Shown piece by piece: positions 7,044-13,395 of a DNA stretch of 44,783 nucleotides (position 1 is its first letter; each line of letters begins with the position of its first letter). Source of the DNA: Micromonosporaceae bacterium (GTDB taxonomy: Bacteria; Actinomycetota; Actinomycetes; Mycobacteriales; Micromonosporaceae). The notes under the pieces are model-generated. The model saw only the letters and a list, made by a program, of their open reading frames with translations. It had not been told where the DNA came from and did not search any database. The translations under genes and the position numbers were made by a program. The stretch lies in NCBI GenBank assembly GCA_020027875.1, contig JAHRHA010000038.1, forward strand, positions 1 to 44,783. Reading direction: 5' to 3'.

Positions 7044-8153
7044 TCATCCGTAGGTTCGGCGGATCCGGGAACGTCCGCCGAAGTTTGTCACCACCTCGTA
7101 GCTGACCGTGCCTAGAATCGAGGCCCACTCTTCGGCCGTCGGCTCGCCCATATCCCCCGGACCGAGCAGGGTGACCACGTCGCCCGGCTCGACCGGGTCG
7201 TCGCCGCAGTCGACGACGAACTGGTCCATGGACACCCGGCCGGTGATCGTCCGGCGGGCGCCGCCGAGCCACACGTGGGCCGCGTTTCCTGCGACGCGTG
7301 GGATTCCGTCCCCGTAGCCGAGCGGGACCACGGCCAGGGTCGTTGGCTCCCGCGTCACGTATGTGTGTCCATAGGAGACGCCGGCTCCGGCCGGTACCCG
7401 CTTGGCGAACGCCACCCGGGCCCGGACGGTCATCGCGGGGCGCAGGCCGAAGTCCCGGTCGGGCATGGGCGGCAGACCATACACGGCGCTGCCGGCCCGT
7501 ACCAGATCGAAATGCGAAGCCGGTAGCGTCAGCGCGGCGGCTGAGTTGGCGATGTGGCGCACGGCCGGCCGCAGGCCGGTCGCGGCGACCACGTCGAGGG
7601 CTTCGGCGAAGACCGCGAGCTGACGCGCGTTCGTCGGGTGGTGTGGGCGGTCGGTGTGTACAAAGTGGCTCCACACGCCGACCACCTCGACCAGGCCGTC
7701 GGACTGGGCCTTCGCGACCGCCTCCACCAGCTCGAGCCACCGCTCCGGCCGGGCCCCGCCCCGCCCCAGGCCGGTGTCGACCTTGAGATGCACGCCGGCG
7801 GGGCGGCCGGCGACGAAGGCCGCATCGCACACCTCTCGCAGCTCGGCCGGTGACGCCGCGGACAGCTCAATGTCGGCGGCGAGGGCTCGGGCCCGGGGCA
7901 TTCCGGGACACACGAGCCAGGCCAGCGTCGGCGCGGTGATGCCGGCCGCCCGCAGCTGCAAGGCCTCGTCGATGGTGGCGACGCCCAACCGACTGGCCCC
8001 GCCCCCCAGCGCGGCACGGGCCGACTCGACGGCGCCGTGTCCGTAGCCGTCGCCCTTCACCACCGCCATCACCTCGGCGGTGGTAGCGGCATTCAGCCGG
8101 GCGACGTTGTGGCGAATGGCGGCCAAGTCAACGTGAATCTCGGCTTGCCACAT
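7044..8153 (-). CDS. alr: Alanine racemase, last gene of the biosynthetic operon
   Basis: A 369-residue fold-type III PLP racemase of normal family length. The Schiff-base lysine is K33 in AVVKGDGYGHG (most members have AVVKANAYGHG), the second catalytic base is Y261 in GAGVSYGHTYV, and the substrate loop VSMDQ is at 308-312. It interconverts L- and D-alanine. It follows the ATP-grasp/rhodanese gene by 24 bp, so it belongs to the operon rather than to the usual housekeeping site. It could supply D-alanine or a related D-amino acid to the pathway, or be a resistant spare copy of a target enzyme. The altered lysine loop may mean a shifted substrate range. Confidence 0.92.
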   Translation of the reverse strand: MWQAEIHVDLAAIRHNVARLNAATTAEVMAVVKGDGYGHGAVESARAALGGGASRLGVATIDEALQLRAAGITAPTLAWLVCPGMPRARALAADIELSAASPAELREVCDAAFVAGRPAGVHLKVDTGLGRGGARPERWLELVEAVAKAQSDGLVEVVGVWSHFVHTDRPHHPTNARQLAVFAEALDVVAATGLRPAVRHIANSAAALTLPASHFDLVRAGSAVYGLPPMPDRDFGLRPAMTVRARVAFAKRVPAGAGVSYGHTYVTREPTTLAVVPLGYGDGIPRVAGNAAHVWLGGARRTITGRVSMDQFVVDCGDDPVEPGDVVTLLGPGDMGEPTAEEWASILGTVSYEVVTNFGGRSRIRRTYG

Positions 8154-8177
8154 AAGCCCAACCTCACCCCCCGCGTC

Positions 8178-9833
8178 CTACGCCCGGCCGGTCGACCGGG
8201 TGGGGTATCCCAGACGCTTCCAGTACTCGATGCCGCCGATCATCTCCTTGACCCGGAACCCGCGTTCGGCCAGCTTGGCCGCGCCGCGGGTACCGCCGTT
8301 GCACCCGGGTCCCCAGCCGTAGGTGATGTAGACGAGGTCGGAGTCGAGGTCGGCCAGTGTCTCGGCGGTCATGTCGTGATGCGAGACGTTGCGCGCTCCC
8401 GGTATGTGCTCAGCGTTGAACGCCGCGCTGCGACGGGTGTCGAGGATGACGAAGCCGTCCACGCCGGCCGCCAGGTCGTGCTGCACGTCAAACGGATCCG
8501 TCTCGCAGCGCAACTTGCCATAGAAGTACGCCAACGCGGCGGCGGGGTCGGCCGGTTGAATCCCGAGGACCTTGGCGTTGTCTGTGGCCCGGTAGGTGAT
8601 CGGCCGGTAGTGGGCGAACCGCTCGAAGTCGCGGTAGAGCGCCTCATAGTCCTTGTTCCAGACCAGGAACGTGCCTCCGTTGTCGGACAGCGATTCGCCC
8701 TGGCCGATCTCTTCGCCCGGGCGCACGGTCCACGCCATCTCGAACTCGCTCTCGATGTCGGGATCGATGAGGCTGTCGATGACGCCGCTTTGCTTGGGGA
8801 CTACGCCGTCGAAGCAGTAGACCTGCTCCCCGTCGAACGGGCGGGATGGCACGCCGGCCTCGATCTCGAAGGCGAGGTTGAGCAGGGCCACGCCGTAGTT
8901 GCGCTGCATGGCGAGGACACCGGCCATGCCCTTGAACCGCGCGGCGACCTCGAGAAACACCAACTCGTCCTCGGCGGTGCGGAACAGCTCCAGATGAGAC
9001 GCGCCGTCCGGCCAGCCGAGCGCCGCGAGTGCGGATTCGGCAAATGCGATCATCCGGGCGACCCGCGGGTCGGAGTCGATCAGGTTGATGTCAACGTTGA
9101 CCCGGCCGTTCTGCACCTCGGTCGAGTTGACGAGGTACTCCGTGACGCCGCCGAACACGGTGCGACGGTCCTTCGAAATGATGTTGACGCTGTACATCGT
9201 CCCGTCGATGAACTCCTCGTACTCGTACGGCCGGCCGAGCTCGACCGGGAGCGCCGCGTACTCCTCGAACGAGCCGACCTTGACCACGCCGTCGGCCGAG
9301 TTCCCATCCACGGGCTTGAGGATGAGGGGCAGGCCGACCTCCTCGGAGATCGCGCGAAAGTAGCGCGCCGGATCCGCGGTCGCCGCCTCGACGTCGTAGC
9401 GGCCGAACGCCGGTACGCGAACCCCGGCGGCGAGCAGCTTCTCCTTCATCAGGCACTTGTCGCGGAACGGCAGAATATCGTCGTACGTCGGCCCGGGCAG
9501 GCCGAAGTGCGCCCGAAGTTCGGCCGTGAGCAGCAGGTTGCGTTCATCGAAGCTATGCAAGGACAACTCCCCCGGCCCCGACTCGTGAAGCAACGAGCTG
9601 ATCAACTCGCGTACGGTGTCCAGATCGACGAGCGAGGACTCCGCCACGGTCGGGTTCGGCTTGCCGCACGGCACGATGTGGACCTGCGTCAGGTAGTCCC
9701 GTTGGCTCTGGGTGACGTTGCCCGCGTCGTGCTCGGAGAAGATGCCGATGAAGCGGACGCTGTCCGATTCCCGCAGCAGATCATGGCGGAACGCGCCAAA
9801 TCCGCGCGTGGAGATCACGACGATGGTCCTCAT
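8178..9833 (-). CDS. ATP-grasp ligase fused to a C-terminal rhodanese domain
   Basis: A 551-residue protein from an ATG with GGAGG four bases upstream. Residues 1-420 form an ATP-grasp ligase: a Rossmann-like start (MRTIVVISTRGFG), a nucleotide loop near LILKPVDGNSADGVVKVG, then YEYEEFIDGTMYSVN and a metal-binding FLEVAARFKGM segment. Residues about 440-545 are a rhodanese-like domain with WGPGCNGGTRGA, the likely active cysteine being C511, followed by EMIGGIEYWKRLGYP. Related ligases join a carboxylate to an amine through an acyl phosphate. The rhodanese part could deliver sulfur or act as a binding module. Long in-frame extension upstream of 9833 is rejected because it overlaps the exporter gene. 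Confidence 0.85.
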   Translation of the reverse strand: MRTIVVISTRGFGAFRHDLLRESDSVRFIGIFSEHDAGNVTQSQRDYLTQVHIVPCGKPNPTVAESSLVDLDTVRELISSLLHESGPGELSLHSFDERNLLLTAELRAHFGLPGPTYDDILPFRDKCLMKEKLLAAGVRVPAFGRYDVEAATADPARYFRAISEEVGLPLILKPVDGNSADGVVKVGSFEEYAALPVELGRPYEYEEFIDGTMYSVNIISKDRRTVFGGVTEYLVNSTEVQNGRVNVDINLIDSDPRVARMIAFAESALAALGWPDGASHLELFRTAEDELVFLEVAARFKGMAGVLAMQRNYGVALLNLAFEIEAGVPSRPFDGEQVYCFDGVVPKQSGVIDSLIDPDIESEFEMAWTVRPGEEIGQGESLSDNGGTFLVWNKDYEALYRDFERFAHYRPITYRATDNAKVLGIQPADPAAALAYFYGKLRCETDPFDVQHDLAAGVDGFVILDTRRSAAFNAEHIPGARNVSHHDMTAETLADLDSDLVYITYGWGPGCNGGTRGAAKLAERGFRVKEMIGGIEYWKRLGYPTRSTGRA

Positions 9834-9865
9834 TGCGCCTCCGTTCGGTTGCTCATTCAGAAAGG

Positions 9866-11206
9866 TCAGCCGGCGACGCTCACCGCGTCCTCGAGCAGCG
9901 GCGCCGTCGTGGTTCTGGCCGCGCCGATCAGCCGCTCCAGGGCGAGCACCATGGGCACGGCGATCGCACTCAGCGCGACCAGGAACAGCAGCGGCAGGAC
10001 CGCCCCGCGGGCGAGCAGGAACGTGAACACGGCCGGCGCCGTGATCTGGCCGAACGTCCAGGAGAGCTGATAGACCGCCAGGTAGCGCCCTCGAGCGTGT
10101 GCCGAGGCCAGCGAGACGCTGAGATTGTCGGTCGGCGGGGCCGAAACGGTCTCGCCGATCGTCAACACAGTCATCGCGAGGAACAGGCCGGGGATCACGA
10201 TCCACGCCGGTCCGATGTCCAGCAGCGCAAGCATGCCGAACGACACGACGTTGAGCACGCACGCCACGATGAGAACCCGCGTCGCCCGATACCGGTCGAG
10301 CCGCTTGCTGACGAGGGTCTGGGTCAGGCTCACCTGGACGGCGTTCACGACCAGCAGTACGCCGGCGATCCACGCCCCTCGGTGCAGGCCCACAACAATG
10401 TAGATCGCCAGAAGCACATTGATCAGCAGCGCCGCGAAGACGAACGTGACATTGATGGCGATCAGCAGCAGGTACCGGCCGTCCCGAAGCACCGCCGCGT
10501 AGCTTGCCCGCGCGAGGAGCCCGGCGGATGTGTCCGAGGCGGCAGTGTCCGAGGCGGCAGTGCCCGAGGCGGATGTGTCCGAGGCGGCAGTGGGCACGCG
10601 CCACCTCATGAGCAACATCGCGGCGACGACGCAACTGACCGCGTTGCAAACGATGATGCCGTGCAGTCCGGAGACATTGCCCAGCAGCAACCACACGGAG
10701 CCCAGTGCGCCGCCGAGGGCCAGCCCGGCGTTGCGCAAGGCGTGGATGAAGCCGAACCACCGGGTGCGATCATGCACGGTCGAGGCCAGGACCACCAGTC
10801 CACTGGAGGATGTCCAGTACGTCGCGTGTCCGATCTGGACCACCAGCACCACGGCGACGACCTGCCACAGCGAGTGGGCGAACAGAAAACCGATGAAGCC
10901 GATGGCGGTGACCGTGTTGGCGACCGCGGCCATGGTACGGGCGCCGAAGCGGTCCAACAGCGGGCCGACCACAAGCGAGGTGGGACTCGCCAGCAGTCGG
11001 GCCAGGGTCATCGCGCCACCGATGGCGGGCAGCGTCAGCGGCGTCGTCTTCGCGAAGTAGATGAGGATGAACGTCGTGACGAGCCCGGTGCCGATGCTGT
11101 CGATCCCCGTGGCGGAGACGAACCTTCCGTGCCCGGCCAGCCGCGGAATGCCCAGCCGGGACAGCAGGGTCTCGGTTGTGCTGGCTCGGGGGGGAGGAGA
11201 TGTCAT
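9866..11206 (-). CDS. MFS transporter, probable product exporter
   Basis: A 446-residue membrane protein with about 12 hydrophobic segments and a basic, low-complexity loop after segment 6. The first segment region (SATGIDSIGTGLVTTFILIY) and the loop 2-3 motif (LLDRFGARTMAAVAN, close to the MFS GxLaDrxGrR pattern) support the family. The start overlaps the preceding ATP-grasp stop by 4 bp, so it is made with the biosynthetic enzymes and most simply exports the product. The central loop is encoded by a 15-bp tandem repeat, described separately. Multidrug-type sugar or amino-acid export cannot be distinguished. Confidence 0.85.
   Translation of the reverse strand: MTSPPPRASTTETLLSRLGIPRLAGHGRFVSATGIDSIGTGLVTTFILIYFAKTTPLTLPAIGGAMTLARLLASPTSLVVGPLLDRFGARTMAAVANTVTAIGFIGFLFAHSLWQVVAVVLVVQIGHATYWTSSSGLVVLASTVHDRTRWFGFIHALRNAGLALGGALGSVWLLLGNVSGLHGIIVCNAVSCVVAAMLLMRWRVPTAASDTSASGTAASDTAASDTSAGLLARASYAAVLRDGRYLLLIAINVTFVFAALLINVLLAIYIVVGLHRGAWIAGVLLVVNAVQVSLTQTLVSKRLDRYRATRVLIVACVLNVVSFGMLALLDIGPAWIVIPGLFLAMTVLTIGETVSAPPTDNLSVSLASAHARGRYLAVYQLSWTFGQITAPAVFTFLLARGAVLPLLFLVALSAIAVPMVLALERLIGAARTTTAPLLEDAVSVAG
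10524..10598. repeat. 15-bp tandem repeat inside the exporter gene
   Basis: Four 15-bp units close to GCGGCAGTGTCCGAG fill 10524-10583, with a decayed fifth unit to 10598. They keep the frame and encode SDTAA/SDTSA-type pentapeptides in the cytoplasmic loop between the two halves of the MFS protein. The copy number is likely to vary between strains without harming the transporter. Confidence 0.8.
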
Positions 11207-12432
11207 GCCGGCGGCGCCGTGTGGACCTGGATCTTCGCGGCAAGGGCGTCACAGAGTTCGACCGCGGCGGCCGTATCGGCGGCGGTGGTCAAGATTTGGC
11301 CGATCCGATCGAAGTTGTCGGCCAGCGCCCGAACCTTGTCGCCCACGTCGACGGCGATCTCGACGTCCATCACGCCGGGGTAGTCGCGCACCTCGTCCGC
11401 CCCCGCAATGGCGACGACCGTGCCGGCCTCCGCCAGCAGGAAACGGGTAGCCGCGCCGCAGCGCGCGGGGGGTCGCTCCGTCAACTCCGGGACCAGGCCG
11501 AACGGCCAACCGACGGCGTACGCCTCCATGTCGAACCCGTATACCTGTTCCACCAGGTCCATGACCCGGTCACCGGAAACCCGGTCGTGGGACTCGATGA
11601 TGCGAGGGCCCTTCGTGGACATCTTGATCTCCGTGCAGCCCACACCGTCGCGAAGCCCCATGCGGTCGAGGAATGTGTGCACATGCGCGATGAGGGCGGC
11701 TTCCGCCTCGGGGGTCATTCGCGCCGGCTCCGCGTGGCCGAGTTCCACCACGCCGGCGGAGAGCTTCTCGGTGATCCCCACGATCATGTGCCGACCGTGG
11801 AACGAGAACGATTCGACGCTGTACTCGGTCCCGTCGATGTACTCCTCCACGAGGAAGCGGTCGACCGGGTAGAACTTCGCCGCCACGAGGTCATCGCGAC
11901 CGCGCAGCTGCTGCGACTCGCGCCAGACCTCGTCAACCTGTTCCGGGCCGTCGACCAGCACCACACCGCGGCTGCCCGTGCCGTCCACGGGCTTGACCAC
12001 AATCGGATAACCGTGCCGCTCGCCGAACACCCGCAGATCGTCGGCACTCTCGGCGGAATCCGCCGCGACAATTTCGGTGCCGGTGGCTGCGAGGTGCCGG
12101 CGCATCGCGAGCTTGTCATTGAAGCGGTGCGAGACGGCGTAGGAGGTGCCGCCCAGCCCGAGCATGTCGTTGATGCGGCCCACCGTCTCCATCGCCTGAT
12201 CGACCAGCGACACGACCTGCGTGAAGCCCCAGGTCTCATGCGCGGCGACCGCGAAGGGCTGGGCTATCGACCAGTTTCTGTAGTCGGCCAGCAGGACGGC
12301 ATCGGCGAGTTCGGCGGCCGCGGCGACGAAGTTCTCGCGATGCTGCATGAGGACGACTCGAAGGCCGAGCGCCTTGGCCTTGCGTACGGTGTCGACGCGA
12401 CCACCGATGATCAGAACAGTGTCCACGGTCAC
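11203..12432 (-). CDS. ATP-grasp amide/peptide ligase
   Basis: A 409-residue stand-alone ATP-grasp enzyme. Visible parts are the N-terminal strand (VLIIGGRVDTVRKAKALGLR), the NDKLAMRRHLAATGTE hinge, the ATP-lysine and loop (YPIVVKPVDGTGSRGVVLV), FLVEEYIDGTEYSVESFS, and the metal-ligand region GCTEIKMSTKGPRIIE followed by SHDRVSGD. It resembles ligases of the L-amino-acid ligase and DdaF type that form amides through acyl phosphates; substrate assignment is not possible. The GTG start at 12432 lacks a strong ribosome site and a GTG two codons later is an alternative. It lies 21 bp after the NudC-like gene and overlaps the exporter gene by 4 bp. Confidence 0.88.
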   Translation of the reverse strand: MTVDTVLIIGGRVDTVRKAKALGLRVVLMQHRENFVAAAAELADAVLLADYRNWSIAQPFAVAAHETWGFTQVVSLVDQAMETVGRINDMLGLGGTSYAVSHRFNDKLAMRRHLAATGTEIVAADSAESADDLRVFGERHGYPIVVKPVDGTGSRGVVLVDGPEQVDEVWRESQQLRGRDDLVAAKFYPVDRFLVEEYIDGTEYSVESFSFHGRHMIVGITEKLSAGVVELGHAEPARMTPEAEAALIAHVHTFLDRMGLRDGVGCTEIKMSTKGPRIIESHDRVSGDRVMDLVEQVYGFDMEAYAVGWPFGLVPELTERPPARCGAATRFLLAEAGTVVAIAGADEVRDYPGVMDVEIAVDVGDKVRALADNFDRIGQILTTAADTAAAVELCDALAAKIQVHTAPPA

Positions 12433-12453
12433 GAACCAATCTTGGGTTGGGGG

Positions 12454-13395
12454 CTAGTCGGCCTCGTCCAGCCAGGAGCGCAGGAGGTGCCGGTCGATCG
12501 AGTCCTCGCGGCCGAGGCGCCCGCCCGATGCGGCGTGCGCACGGAGTTCCGCCCGAGTGAACCAGCGCGCTTCCAGCACCTCCTCGCCATCGACGGCAAC
12601 CGTCTCGGTGGCCGCGATGGCCCGGAAGCCGACCATCAGCCCGGACGGGAACGGCCACGCCTGCGAGGCCACATAGGTCACCCCCTCGACCTGAACGCCG
12701 GCCTCCTCGGCGACCTCGCGCCGAACGGCGTCCTCGAGGCTCTCGCCGATCTCGACGAAGCCCGCCAGTGTCGAGTACCCGCCGACGGCGGAACCCTTGT
12801 GCCGGGCCAACAGGCATCGCTTAGGCGTACCAGTCGACTCGACCAGCATGATCACCGCGGGCTCGATGCGGGGAAAATGCAGCCGGGCGCACCCCTCGTC
12901 CAGGCACACCCGCAGATGGCCACCGTGGCGGCTCTCCGTTCCCGATCCGCAACTCCCACAAAACCGGTGATGGCGATGCCAGTGCAGGAGTCCGCGCGCG
13001 TACGCAAGCCTCGCGGCCTCGGCTGCGCCGAGCGTCCCGATCATGGCGCGGACGTCAAGAACCCCCGACGCGCCGGCCAGCTCGACCGCCTGCGACTCAT
13101 CAAGCGACGACAGGTCGGCGGCGAACACGCCGACCTCGCCGTCCAGGCCCAGGAATACCGCGCCGCCCGCGGCCTGCAGGATCGCGCCGGCGTCGGCGGT
13201 CGGCAGAACCATGGGTGCCGGCGGCTCACCCGATATCAGGCACTGATCGCGCCAGATCGGGATCACCCGCGTGCCGGTGGCCGCCAGCGTCGCCTCGACC
13301 CAATGCGGGCCGGTCCTCCGGTCACTGGCTCGGTCGAGCCAGCCGCCCGAATACGGCAGGACGGTTTCGCGCGGGTTGGTGTGCGGAGTTGTCAT
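12454..13395 (-). CDS. nudC: NudC-type NADH pyrophosphatase (Nudix, zinc ribbon)
   Basis: A 313-residue protein with the full NudC plan: an N-terminal domain, a zinc ribbon with C146, C149, C164 and C169 (FCGSCGS ... CLDEGC), a Nudix box at about 212-234 (GFVEIGESLEDAVRRE, then EEAG), and the NAD(H)-specificity signature at 244-250, here SQAWPFP rather than the usual SQPWPFP. Family enzymes cut NADH or NAD-type dinucleotides into NMN(H) and AMP, and some remove NAD caps from RNA. The start overlaps the aminotransferase stop by 4 bp, so it is an integral operon gene. A role in a nucleotide-derived pathway step is possible; housekeeping NADH turnover is the plain alternative. Confidence 0.9.
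   Translation of the reverse strand: MTTPHTNPRETVLPYSGGWLDRASDRRTGPHWVEATLAATGTRVIPIWRDQCLISGEPPAPMVLPTADAGAILQAAGGAVFLGLDGEVGVFAADLSSLDESQAVELAGASGVLDVRAMIGTLGAAEAARLAYARGLLHWHRHHRFCGSCGSGTESRHGGHLRVCLDEGCARLHFPRIEPAVIMLVESTGTPKRCLLARHKGSAVGGYSTLAGFVEIGESLEDAVRREVAEEAGVQVEGVTYVASQAWPFPSGLMVGFRAIAATETVAVDGEEVLEARWFTRAELRAHAASGGRLGREDSIDRHLLRSWLDEAD

Noticed and set aside
8037..10070. Long plus-strand open frame opposite the ATP-grasp/rhodanese and racemase genes
   Set aside because: It is the antisense of well-supported genes. Its residues are Arg/Asp/Val-biased, with no recognisable domain, as expected from GC-rich codon bias.
9834..10760. N-terminal extension of the ATP-grasp/rhodanese gene
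   Set aside because: It would overlap the whole end of the exporter gene. The ATG at 9833 has a GGAGG site and begins a typical Rossmann strand.
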